This document shows, in pieces, positions 9,316 through 18,560 of a DNA stretch of 64,000 nt. A model generated the notes under the pieces. That model saw nothing but the letters and a program-made list of their open reading frames with translations. It was not told the origin of the DNA and made no database searches. The DNA is from Vittaforma corneae ATCC 50505 (Eukaryota; Microsporidia; Nosematidae): assembly GCF_000231115.1 (NCBI RefSeq), contig NW_006889834.1, positions 62,001 through 126,000 on the forward strand. The letters are read 5' to 3'. Position numbers and translations under genes: made by a program. How positions within the stretch are numbered: position 1 is the first letter of the stretch; every line of letters starts with the position of its first letter.

Positions 9316-11625
9316 CTACTTGAACAGTGAGGATGGCACAACTGTAATGTTCTTAACATATGACCTTCTAGATCCACAGACGATATAGTCAAAGACAATA
9401 TTCTGTTGTTCCGTCTCAATGCTGTCATGAGAAATGTAGAATTCATCATCGTTAAAAATATATAAGCTGCCAGTGTTGATTGCAAGCTGGTCGGCAAATA
9501 GATAATAGAGACAGCAGCATATTTCTTTCTCATCTTCGCACGTTAGTTCAAAATCTGTGTCAAAATCTATATCTACTTTGGCAATCTGGAGTAAATAACT
9601 TGCCATTTTTCTGATCTCTTCAAACTTATCAGCTGAAATGCCAACTTTACTGATAAGCAGTTTTTTATTTTTTGTCTTCAGATATTCTATATATAATTTT
9701 AGAAATACAATTAAGTCGCTTTTTGCTCCTGTAAAATATCCTTTGGTACTTTCGTTTCTCTTCAGCTCAAACCCACAAGAAAGAATGCTGACTATTACAA
9801 CAAGCTTTGAAAATAGCTTTGGCAAGACATTGAAGTTCACGACTAAAAATCTTGCATATCTTGGCTTTATGGGATAGCTGCACATTTTCCTCCCAAGTTT
9901 TGTGATATTTCCATTCTGGTCTAGTGCGCCAAGCGACTCTAAAAATCTGACAGAGTCTTCAATAGCAATTTCAGATGGCTGGTCAATAAATGGAAACCCA
10001 AATATATTTTTAATTCCCATGTTTTTCAGCTGAAGTAGGCTGGCATCAAAGGGTTCCATTAATATCTGTGGAAAGCTGTGATCAGAAAACATTTCAAAAG
10101 CATCCCCACTGTATAATCTATAACAGATGCCAGGACCCGTCCTTCCAGCTCTCCCCATTCTTTGTTTTGCACTGCTTTTGCAAATAAAACTGGTTCTGTA
10201 CATAACAACATTTTCATCTGCTATTTTTCTCTTTTCTAACCCACAATCAATTACAAAGACAATATCATTGATTGTAACTGACGTTTCCGCAATATTAGTT
10301 GCCAGTACAATCTTTCTGACTGGAAACGTCTCATAGACCCTATCTTGATCAGATTTACTCAGTCCGGAATGAAGTGGCAGAACTATAATTTGTTCATTGA
10401 AGGCATCCAGACGCGATTTAAGAGTATAAATATCCTCTTTACTTGTCAGAAACACAAGAACGGAGGCTTTATAAGTATTTTCAATTTCGGCCGGCACATT
10501 AATTTCTCCACTCTTACTTTTCTTATTGCTTGAGTATTTTTGTTCTGCCTGAAGTATAGCAAGTATCTTCTTATATGCACAGTCAATATAATCCTCAGGA
10601 ATTTTACTCTCAAAAAATACATTGACAGGAAATCTTTTGCCAGTGAGATTAATCAACTGAAAGTTTGTTAAAACAGGTCTAAAATGCTCGGGGTTTGTTG
10701 TAGCACTCATCAGTACCAGCCTCAATGGATTCTTTTGAGCGAATCTGATCTTGACAATCCTACTCAGTAAGCCTATCAGAATATCCATATTTGTACTTCT
10801 CTCGTGAACCTCATCTAAAATAACTACTGAATATTGTTTTAGTAGGAAGTCCAATTGGATTTCCCTGAACAATACACCCTCGGTAACAACTTTGATTTTA
10901 GTATGCGCTTTAATATTGTTCTCATATTTAATTTTATATCCGGAAATGTCTTCATTTGCCTCATAATTGATTCTATTGGAGATGGAAATAGCCGAAAATC
11001 TTCTGGGTTGTGTTAGCACAATCATCTTATCGGTTGCAAATCCATTTTCATACAAAAATTGAGACACCTGTGTGGTTTTTCCACAGCCTGTTTCTCCCTG
11101 AACAAACGTTATCAAGTTATATTTGATCTGCGATACAATTTCAGTTTCCTCATACATTATATCAAACTCTTTTCTTTGGTTTTGAATTTTTTCTAACCTG
11201 TTGGTTAGTCTTGAAAGTCTAAAAGATTCATTTAAGTTTAAAATGCTTTGCTTTTCGTTATAGCTTTTGCTTTCTTCCAACACTTCTGCGACAAACGGGC
11301 ACGAGACATTTTCATCTGGAATTTCATTATGCTTAACGTCAGAAACCAAACCATTATAATCATAAAGCTCATAAATACCAGTTTTCTCATCCAAGAAGCT
11401 TGACTCTTCATTTGCATCTGAGCTTTCGTGCAAAAATAGCTTTTTTTCAAAACTCTCATCTTCCTTTACTCTCTTCATTTTAATTTTTTTCTTAATCAGT
11501 GAAATTCCATTGTTGGTTCTGTTCCGGGACAATTCTGCTATTTTGTTCATTATTTCATCCCTTGATTTCTGCCTTCTCTTTTTTTCTAAGTATTTCTGTA
11601 GTTCAACTTCTTTGTTCTTGGCCAT
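9316..11625 (-). CDS. ECM16: DEAH-type RNA helicase Ecm16/Dhr1 (DHX37), 40S ribosome assembly
   Basis: 769 residues with all helicase motifs: VQGETGCGKTTQVSQFLY (I), TQPRRFSAISI (Ia), ILDEVHERSTNMDILIGLLS (II, DEVH variant), LMSATTNPEHF (III), and QRMGRAGRTGPGICYRLYS (VI). Then come the winged-helix/ratchet and OB-fold parts. The sequence after motif II (DILIGLLSRIVKIR) and LKNMGIKNIFGFPF point to the Ecm16/DHX37 branch rather than Prp22/Prp43. This branch releases U3 snoRNA during 18S rRNA maturation. Yeast Ecm16 has about 1270 residues; here the N-terminal extension is only about 160. CCC lies directly upstream of the ATG. Fibrillarin, NIP7, FAP7 and MAK16 in the window act in the same pathway. 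Confidence 0.85.
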   Translation of the reverse strand: MAKNKEVELQKYLEKKRRQKSRDEIMNKIAELSRNRTNNGISLIKKKIKMKRVKEDESFEKKLFLHESSDANEESSFLDEKTGIYELYDYNGLVSDVKHNEIPDENVSCPFVAEVLEESKSYNEKQSILNLNESFRLSRLTNRLEKIQNQRKEFDIMYEETEIVSQIKYNLITFVQGETGCGKTTQVSQFLYENGFATDKMIVLTQPRRFSAISISNRINYEANEDISGYKIKYENNIKAHTKIKVVTEGVLFREIQLDFLLKQYSVVILDEVHERSTNMDILIGLLSRIVKIRFAQKNPLRLVLMSATTNPEHFRPVLTNFQLINLTGKRFPVNVFFESKIPEDYIDCAYKKILAILQAEQKYSSNKKSKSGEINVPAEIENTYKASVLVFLTSKEDIYTLKSRLDAFNEQIIVLPLHSGLSKSDQDRVYETFPVRKIVLATNIAETSVTINDIVFVIDCGLEKRKIADENVVMYRTSFICKSSAKQRMGRAGRTGPGICYRLYSGDAFEMFSDHSFPQILMEPFDASLLQLKNMGIKNIFGFPFIDQPSEIAIEDSVRFLESLGALDQNGNITKLGRKMCSYPIKPRYARFLVVNFNVLPKLFSKLVVIVSILSCGFELKRNESTKGYFTGAKSDLIVFLKLYIEYLKTKNKKLLISKVGISADKFEEIRKMASYLLQIAKVDIDFDTDFELTCEDEKEICCCLYYLFADQLAINTGSLYIFNDDEFYISHDSIETEQQNIVFDYIVCGSRRSYVKNITVVPSSLFK

Positions 11626-11899
11626 TGGGCCGATAAAAAAGATTCAAGAATATACTCTATATGAAATTGGCAGACTATGCATTTTTGCACAAGAAAGTGG
11701 CGATAAAGTCACGATGGAAGTGCATGCAAGCAAACGGTTCATGTGATTTAAAAACATAGCATCTAAGTGGATGGGCAAATTATATCCACGTTAAACAGCT
11801 ATCAAAACAAATATAGAGGAGATTGGTAAAAATCTACTTGAATGCTACTTGAATGCCTCTAAGACTAGTTTATTTGTGAAAACAGATAATATTGGTGTT

Positions 11900-12430
11900 T
11901 CAGACAATATTCTTTTCGTGTCTGATGTATTCTCCATTGTCAGCTTGTGTAAGCACGATAGGATCTCCACCATTGGCCCTAGAGTATGATGTTGGATTAA
12001 CTGCCATTACCCCAAAACCAAGTGGAAGGTCACGTGAGTTATATACAAAGACACCAGCATTCAAGGGAATATTCTCCGAAACCTTATGCACATGGCTTTT
12101 CAAGGCATTGTTTCCATATAAAAAATTCATTTCAGCAGAGGACTTTATCCAGACCTTATGGTTGGCATATCTATGGAGAATATGAAGTGCAGTAATAGCA
12201 ACTCTAAAATTTTCATTTTTAGTTATTTTTCCCAATATAACACCACAAGAAACGATCTGGTCACGCCCGAGCTGTGAACATGCTTTGAGAATTTCATCCG
12301 TTACTAAAAATATACGTTGGTTATTAAGTCTCAAATTATACTCAGAAAGTAGGTCTTTGACGTTATCTCCTACATAGTATTGAAGTTTGTCCATGACTTT
12401 TTTTTCTTCTTCTGGTTTTAGTATTCTCAT
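11900..12430 (-). CDS. NIP7: 60S ribosome biogenesis factor Nip7
   Basis: 176 residues, the normal length for Nip7. It begins [16 protein letters not shown]. It contains NDL-like [39 protein letters not shown], the PUA-domain stretch [40 protein letters not shown] and the terminal [11 protein letters not shown], all diagnostic. Nip7 binds pre-60S particles and is needed for 27S pre-rRNA processing. A longer frame begins at 12556, but the ATG at 12430 has CCCC three bases upstream and matches the family start. It is divergent from the uL15 gene, whose ATG is only 63 bp away. Confidence 0.95.
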   Translation of the reverse strand: MRILKPEEEKKVMDKLQYYVGDNVKDLLSEYNLRLNNQRIFLVTDEILKACSQLGRDQIVSCGVILGKITKNENFRVAITALHILHRYANHKVWIKSSAEMNFLYGNNALKSHVHKVSENIPLNAGVFVYNSRDLPLGFGVMAVNPTSYSRANGGDPIVLTQADNGEYIRHEKNIV

Positions 12431-12492
12431 TTGGGGAAGTTTTCTCCATTCTTCTAAAAATTTGTAAAAATTTTGCAAGTAAGAAGACCCCA
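12431..12492. promoter_or_regulatory. 62-bp bidirectional promoter between NIP7 and uL15
   Basis: The two divergent ATGs are separated by 62 bp. Each is preceded by a C-run (CCCCAA before both ATGs, read outward) and AT-rich sequence containing AAATTTTT. Two promoters must fit here, so it is a compact example of the CCC arrangement. Confidence 0.6.
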
Positions 12493-12930
12493 ATGTCGGG
12501 CATAAAGAAAAGTCGCCGTTTGAGAGGTAAAGTCTCCCATGGTTATGGTAGAACAAACAAGCACAGAAAACATTCTGGTGGGCGTGGTAATTGTGGTGGC
12601 TTGAAGTTTATGAAGACCTGGTTTCAGAGATATCATCCAGACTACTTCGGCAAGCGCGGTGAGAATATTTATCACATGAAGAAAAATGCAACATGGTCGC
12701 GATTTATCAGTGCAGCCAAGCTTTGGAATCTTATTCCTGAAGACCAGAGGACTGAAATTCTCAAGAGCGAACGAGTACCTGTCATTGATGCAAGAGAGTT
12801 TGGCTACCATGTTATTGTCGGTGGCGAGCTTCCCTTGAACAGGCCGGTCATTGTCAAGGCTAGATACTTTACACCAAATGCAGAAGAGGCTATTGTCAAA
12901 GTTGGGGGAAAAGCTATTATTTCTGATTAA
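12493..12930 (+). CDS. RPL27A: 60S ribosomal protein L27a/L28 (uL15)
   Basis: 145 residues, close to the usual 148. The basic N-terminus ([20 protein letters not shown]), the glycine-rich [11 protein letters not shown] and the segment [17 protein letters not shown] are diagnostic for eukaryotic uL15. It ends with [23 protein letters not shown]. It is a structural protein of the large subunit near the peptidyl-transferase region. ACCCCA precedes the ATG. Divergent from NIP7 across a shared promoter. Confidence 0.97.
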   Translation: MSGIKKSRRLRGKVSHGYGRTNKHRKHSGGRGNCGGLKFMKTWFQRYHPDYFGKRGENIYHMKKNATWSRFISAAKLWNLIPEDQRTEILKSERVPVIDAREFGYHVIVGGELPLNRPVIVKARYFTPNAEEAIVKVGGKAIISD

Positions 12931-13245
12931 AACAATTTAAATTTGAGAAGTCTATTGGCATTGTTTTACTGTATTTCCATATTGGTCGTCTTTAAATCAA
13001 AAAGATATGCCTTGGATATTAAAGTTTTAATTGATACATTGAGTTTTAAATGGTAATTATACTTTAATTGGCATAAGCATGTTTATATCCGGATAAGACC
13101 AACCGGAGCATGCTGTGGTTATGCTTTGCATCAGTTCAAATAGAGCAAGAATGTCTAATTAATGCTGCTTTTCGTTTTAAAATTCTTGTTTCCAATACTT
13201 CTTTGAACTTTTTCGCCTTTAAAATTTTTGGAAACAACACCCATA
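12931..13245. other. Intergenic, 315 bp, nothing recognised
   Basis: AT-rich spacer between uL15 and the SANTA gene. It contains AAAATTTTTGG and a CCC close to the downstream ATG at 13246. No RNA or further protein gene is apparent. Confidence 0.5.
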
Positions 13246-16211
13246 ATGGAAAACGAATACATCGATATTTTGCATAGCGGAGCCCTAGAAGGGCTGGATA
13301 ATTACAGAATATTCAGAAGAAGATATCCATCAAGAAGCAGTCTTCCCGTGAGACTTATCACTGATTGGTACATACAGGAGATCTCCATGCCTAGCAAGAA
13401 ATTTTCAAAATGGATTTGTTTGGTTGGAGTATACAAAGACACATTGATAAGAACATCACCAATAACATCCATTATTGCACCAAGGCGGGTCTGTACTTGC
13501 AATTGCATTTATACACTTGCACCACCATCCAAAGTCCTACAAAACCCTTTTCTTGGCGTTGAAAAGTGTTTTGCTGAAGGTTTTCCTGACGACTGGGAAA
13601 ATATTGTCGAGCAAGCACTTATCAAAACTTCAATAGTAGAAAGTAAAGAAAATATATTAGATAATGAGGCCAAGTATAGGATGCAGAATCAAGATGGTTT
13701 GGATGGAAATGATGATATCACAGCAAAGAAGGCCAATTTTGATAATAAAATGTCTAGAGTTGATACGAATGAGCAGCTGGAGCAGTCACATATTAATACT
13801 TCTGTCAAATTTGAAAATCCAATTGTGGAGAATCAAATATTAAACAATAATTTAGCAGCTAATTCATCCTACAAACATTTGTCTACGAGTGAGTCAGAAG
13901 ATAGCGAACTATTTGTTGAACGACGTAGCTCAATATCAGTTGAATCAAATATTAAGGGCATTCCAGTTGATGAAAAGATTGATCCGCCTATGCCAGAAGA
14001 AGTGTTGCAACACGAAGTTTCACGTAAAAAGGAACTTGAGCTAGGAATTCCTTTTTTTCCAGACAATGTTAATGTTGAAAAGACCACAGACACGCCGAGC
14101 AAATCAGAAAATACTGTGTTAAATGCCGCAGAAGACTCAATTACAAAAGAACTAGCAAATAAAGCAAGCAATAAGTCACTTTGCGAAGGCAATACAGATG
14201 AGTATGCAAAGTTGAGTCATATTTTGAACTTAGATCTGAGTGTTCTTGAAGCATCTGAGTCTACTGCAAAGTTGAGTGGTTTAAAAGGAACAGAAGCTTC
14301 GTTGAATGATGATGAAGCCATTCAAGACATTAATAATATGTTAAATGAAGCAATTGGCAACACTAACTCATCTGCATCTAATGGGTTTAATAGCTATGAT
14401 GAAACCTTGGTGGAAAAAAACATCAAAAAACAGTCAAGACGGCGAAAAAGTTTGGAAAAAGGAAGCAAATACTTTACAGTTGAAGAGTTCGTTCAAAACA
14501 ACAGCCCATTCAAGTTGCCAAGAGCTAAATCTTCATCAAACAATTCGTTTGAGATGCTCAATCCATCAAATGTTATCCAAAAGTCACTTCAAAGATCTCA
14601 TTCAATTTCTTCTAATGATTCAAGTTTTGAACAGTCGATTAGGAGTTATTTAAAAGAGTCATCTGGCAGCCTGAATACAATCAATAATAGCGTCGTTGAC
14701 ATATCTAATAGTCAGGCTGTAGGTCACGTAAATGCGTCTAATAGAAAGTTAGAATCCTTATCTCCTCGCAAATCTGTATCCGGTATGACAGATAATAGTC
14801 GACAAAATAATGAACAAAGAAATGCTTCTGGGGTAGACTCCATGGATACTATAGCCATGCCAAATTCTCCAGTGAAGATTATATGTATGAATCAGGCACC
14901 ATCAGATTCATCCGAAGGATCAAAAATTCATATCACTTTAAAAGACACTTCATTTAATAAGGGCTCTGGTGTACGTTTGCATTCTGGCATGCAACTTGAT
15001 ATTGCTGAAGTTCCTAAGGAACATGTAAATTTGAATTTATCTAACGGCGCGCTTGGTGTTGAAGAAAAGACAATTTTGAAACATATTGGAGAGGAAACAA
15101 AAGAGAGTAAGGATAATGTGCAGAGCAAGAGATCTTTGGCTGGCAGGTTATCTACAAATGATGGATTAAACGAACAGCTTTATGATGAATATTTTAAAAA
15201 GATCAAATCAGAATTTGCGGAGCCACCACTTATGAAGAATGATTCCTCGCAAATAGCCATTGATATACCTAATATTGCCACGATGCATGAGTCTCAAACT
15301 GTGGATATAGTAGTTGATGATACGATTAAAGATCTGGATGGTGCAATCTCGCAGTCAGGCCAAGATGCCAAAGCCGAGATACCTATCAAGATGAGTAGAG
15401 AGTCTATTAGAAAGACAAAGTTGAAGAGCTTTAACACAGGATTGACACCTAAAAAGCCTAGTGGCACACCAAGTCCTAAAAAATCTAGCGTTGTATCAAG
15501 CACTAGCCATTCTGAGGTCGACCAGGTTAATGATAGTCATCCTGAAGCCAACTATTTTTGTAGTGCACCAATAATACTGCTAGCCATTCTGGTGTTCTTA
15601 TTGTAGATTCTTCTGATTCTAATGGAGAGCCGGAGATTATTTATAAAGATATGAAAATGAAGGAGAAGCATACATCTTCCAAGAAACCGTCAATTCGCAT
15701 ACCCATAAAATCTTCAAGCCCAAAGTCATTTGAAAAATTAGAATATGCTAACTCTAAGAGTGAGATTGCTGACAACTCCAAAAATAGCTCTTTCTTAGAT
15801 GCGTTTGATTCTGTCAACAACGATGTTGATGATGATTTAGAAACTGTCAATTTGGCAGGTGAGACCGAGCCAGACATTCCAATTGAAAGTTCAGTTAAAA
15901 AAGTTATAGAAAATGTAAGAATTAAAGACACTACTTTGGATAATGGACTGGATGATAATACTATGAACGATACCCGTGTTTCAGATCATAGTACTTTGAT
16001 CAATGACAAGAGACAAGCAAATGTTTCGTTTGAGAAAAAAGTTGAGAACTTGCCTGTAAAAGTTGTTTCTTCTATTGAAAATGAAGTTACTCAGCTACAG
16101 ACTGCCAACTCACCAGTAAATAAGTCATTCTCGAAGAATAAGAAAAGGAAACATTTTCTTGTAATGCCCAAAAAGTTAAAGAACCTATCAAAGAAGCCAA
16201 GTAAGAAATAA
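13246..16211 (+). CDS. SANTA-domain protein, KNL2/Mis18BP1-like, long disordered tail (single frameshift)
   Basis: About 988 residues if read across one frame change. Near the N-terminus (residues about 32-88) the pattern L-x2-DWYIQEI, WICLVGVYKD, TLIRTSPITSII and CTCNCIYTLAPPS matches the SANTA domain (family pattern: LxxW, WxVxG, hTSxI, YxL). SANTA is typical of KNL2/Mis18BP1, which help load CENP-A at centromeres. The rest is a Ser/Asn/Asp/Lys-rich, presumably disordered region ending in a basic KKLKNLSKKPSKK. No Myb/SANT or clear CENP-C motif is visible. The first frame stops at 15604-15606. Compositionally identical sequence continues in another frame (TNNTASHSGVLIVDSSDSN) to 16211; one extra A near 15570 would join them. 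Start: ATG 13246 follows ACACCCATA and is preferred to 13228. The alternative reading of the end of the first frame is a hydrophobic tail (APIILLAILVFLL). Confidence 0.5.
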
Positions 16212-16396
16212 ATCACCATTTTAAATTTGAACCTTCAACGCTTCTGCAGATATCGATTGCTCTAACTTAAAATAAACAAGCTGGTGTGAGTTTAAAATAT
16301 GCGATACTTCTTGACACACGTTCGTTTTTATACTAAAATAGTTAAAATAAGCCTATAATCAAAAAATTGCAAAAAATTGGCCACATCGTTTTATTT

Positions 16397-18025
16397 TCAA
16401 AAGGTTCCACTTTTATGCATTTTGTTAAACTGCTTCACTACAGCCTTTTCTATTATTCCAGCTTCAACCAGCAAAAAAGCATAGTTAAAAAATATCTGTG
16501 TCTTAAGTCCAAACTCAACCTCATGAAGATTCCAATGTATGCATTCCATGAGCAATTCTTGATCATCCATTGTTTGCACAAACTCCGGAAGAATTCCAAA
16601 GAACCAGCTCGCTTTTGAAACCGAATTTTCAAGATCTTCAAAATCTATGCTCTCAATAAAGAAAAATGCAAAAGCTTCAATCACCTCCTGCCGAGATGCA
16701 TTCCAAATAATTCTCAACAACGATATCTGTTTAAATACATCGTCAAACTTTAGCTCATCGAGATCAGAACTGTCGATCAATGAATTCAAATAATCGTTGA
16801 AATCGTCAAAGAAGGTCTCTTTCTTATGGAATTGTTCCTGAGAGTTTGTTTCTGGACTGTCTATGCGAGCTTCACATTCAAGATGAAACACATTAAACAT
16901 CCTTCCGTTTGTAATTATGATAAAGTCGTCCAAATCATTCACAATATGGCAGTTTTCCCACACAATGCAGTTCCTAAGACTGCCCTCCACCGAGCTTTTC
17001 TCTCCTATCACAGAGTTCTCAATTCTATGAAGCTTTTTTACATGTCCTTTTACATAGTTTGGCGTCTGTGGTAAACGGAACACCGAAGAAGACATCTTCA
17101 AAACATCATCGTTAATCCTGAAATAATCAAAAAGAGTTATAATTTCTTTGCTATAGTAACATTCAGGATCCTCGTTTGAACCTTCCCCCCCTAAACACCC
17201 CTCCATACAAGAATTCTCTTTGTAATGCCGTCCAGACCCTACTGGCTCGTGATGATTGGCTGCATGTTGTTTCTTGAGATCATCTTGCGTGACCATTTGG
17301 AATTTGTAATTATAAATCCCAGAAGCAATCATCCCTACGATGAAATCACCGAGATTTGCATAGTCAAAATTATCGGTAAAAATTGAGAATATTGGATTTG
17401 AAATTATTGCTATTGTAGGACTACTGTAGCATGTGTGAATGTAGAGGGATTGATTTTCTTTTAATATCTTCAGCATATCCTCAGAATTGGCTTTGATTCC
17501 GGATACCTTCTGATAATAGCAAATCACACCATCTTTAGTAGCATATATGTGTGTGTAAATATCATTTGTGTCTATTTTGTGTGTAAATACAGTCATGATT
17601 GTATTTTTGGAATTTCGATGCCTGGCAATGAGCTTATCGAGCGGAACATTCGTGTAGTGATTGGCATACATTATCACCAAATCCAAAAACTCATACTCAT
17701 AATTATGAATTTCTCTAAATATATCGCCAAGGCAGTTCCCATTAGACTTCAACGCTCTAATATTCATGTATTTAAAAAATTTTGTGGTCTTTATGTGATC
17801 AATTATCGATTCTATTCTGTTCCCTGCTACAACCACATTCTTCAATTGCTGGTCCATTAAATTAGTAAGAATGTACTCAATTAGTGGGATATTTGCTACT
17901 GGGAAGAGTGCTATATTATCCTTTATTTCCAGCATTGAAATGGGTATTTGAGAAGTCTCATAAAAATCGCAAATTAACAAAACAATTTTCTCTCTGTTGT
18001 ATAAATAATCCTTTGATAAATCCAT
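16397..18025 (-). CDS. GCD6: Translation initiation factor eIF2B subunit epsilon
   Basis: 542 residues. The N-terminal half is a nucleotidyltransferase-like domain (NIALFPVANIPLIEYILTNL, LVIMYANHYTNVPLDKLIARH). The middle holds left-handed beta-helix repeats (VIGEKSSVEGSLRNCIVWENC). The C-terminus is an acidic W2/eIF5C-type helical domain (residues about 390-542) containing WNASRQEVIEAFAFFFIE and WFGILPEFVQTMDDQELLMECI. This is the order of eIF2B epsilon, the catalytic GDP-GTP exchange subunit for eIF2. The usual length is 710-720, so it is shortened. CCC precedes the ATG by three bases. Confidence 0.88.
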   Translation of the reverse strand: MDLSKDYLYNREKIVLLICDFYETSQIPISMLEIKDNIALFPVANIPLIEYILTNLMDQQLKNVVVAGNRIESIIDHIKTTKFFKYMNIRALKSNGNCLGDIFREIHNYEYEFLDLVIMYANHYTNVPLDKLIARHRNSKNTIMTVFTHKIDTNDIYTHIYATKDGVICYYQKVSGIKANSEDMLKILKENQSLYIHTCYSSPTIAIISNPIFSIFTDNFDYANLGDFIVGMIASGIYNYKFQMVTQDDLKKQHAANHHEPVGSGRHYKENSCMEGCLGGEGSNEDPECYYSKEIITLFDYFRINDDVLKMSSSVFRLPQTPNYVKGHVKKLHRIENSVIGEKSSVEGSLRNCIVWENCHIVNDLDDFIIITNGRMFNVFHLECEARIDSPETNSQEQFHKKETFFDDFNDYLNSLIDSSDLDELKFDDVFKQISLLRIIWNASRQEVIEAFAFFFIESIDFEDLENSVSKASWFFGILPEFVQTMDDQELLMECIHWNLHEVEFGLKTQIFFNYAFLLVEAGIIEKAVVKQFNKMHKSGTF

Positions 18026-18270
18026 GAGGGTAAAGAAAAATTTTCAAAATGAAACTACTGATGGATGACTTTAGGAGGGAAACTAGAGAAAGTACATAGA
18101 GAGTAGATGTAGGTGTGTATTCTAAGTTCTTTAATGCTTGTTTTACAGTTAGAAGAACACATGTTCAAATAAAATCGCATCGAATGAAATATGTATTGGA
18201 ATGTGAAATATAGTACGTTGAGAATGCAGCTTTGGATGACCTAATCACCTTTTAATATTCCTTGAACAAA

Positions 18271-18290
18271 ATGTCAAGTTTACTTGACAT
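18271..18290. repeat. Perfect 9-bp inverted repeat
   Basis: Two 9-base arms, ATGTCAAGT and ACTTGACAT, are separated by two bases. It lies about 70 bp upstream of the candidate U2 RNA. It could be a binding site for a dimeric regulator or the base of a hairpin; the sequence alone does not decide. Confidence 0.6.
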
Positions 18291-18344
18291 CTATCAAGTT
18301 TGTGATCAAAAGCCTGTGGGCACAGGAAATTTTAAAGACCATTG

Positions 18345-18475
18345 GGCTATAGAAATAAAGTGCTTGGCCTATCTTCAAGCATTAAGCTGGAGAGTGTAGT
18401 AATTTACATGCCAGATTTTCGTCTGGCTTGATATGTGACAATCTAATCATTTAATAAACCTAAAGACAGAAAAAG
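18345..18475 (+). ncRNA. Candidate structured RNA, possibly U2 snRNA
   Basis: This lies in the 535-bp gap between eIF2B epsilon and MSH6. A hairpin (AGTGCTTG at 18359-18366 pairs with CAAGCATT at 18376-18383) is followed 10 bases later by GTGTAGTA at 18394-18401. A second hairpin follows (GCCAGA 18410-18415, TCTGGC 18422-18427). In U2 snRNA, stem-loop I is followed by the conserved branch-point recognition sequence GTGTAGTA and then stem-loop IIa, with similar spacing. The loop of the first hairpin contains GGCCT, also as in U2. No canonical Sm site is obvious. Both ends are approximate. An 8-base match alone is weak; the order of elements is the main support. Confidence 0.35.
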
Positions 18476-18560
18476 AACTATCCAGAAGAATTTTGCAATA
18501 TCAAATAAAAATGGTATGTAAAACGCTCATTAAGTATTATATTAAAGGGCAGCAGACCAT

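Noticed and set aside
15550..15606. C-terminal transmembrane tail (APIILLAILVFLL) on the SANTA protein
   Set aside because: Sequence of the same composition resumes in another frame beyond the stop, so the hydrophobic end is probably an out-of-frame product.
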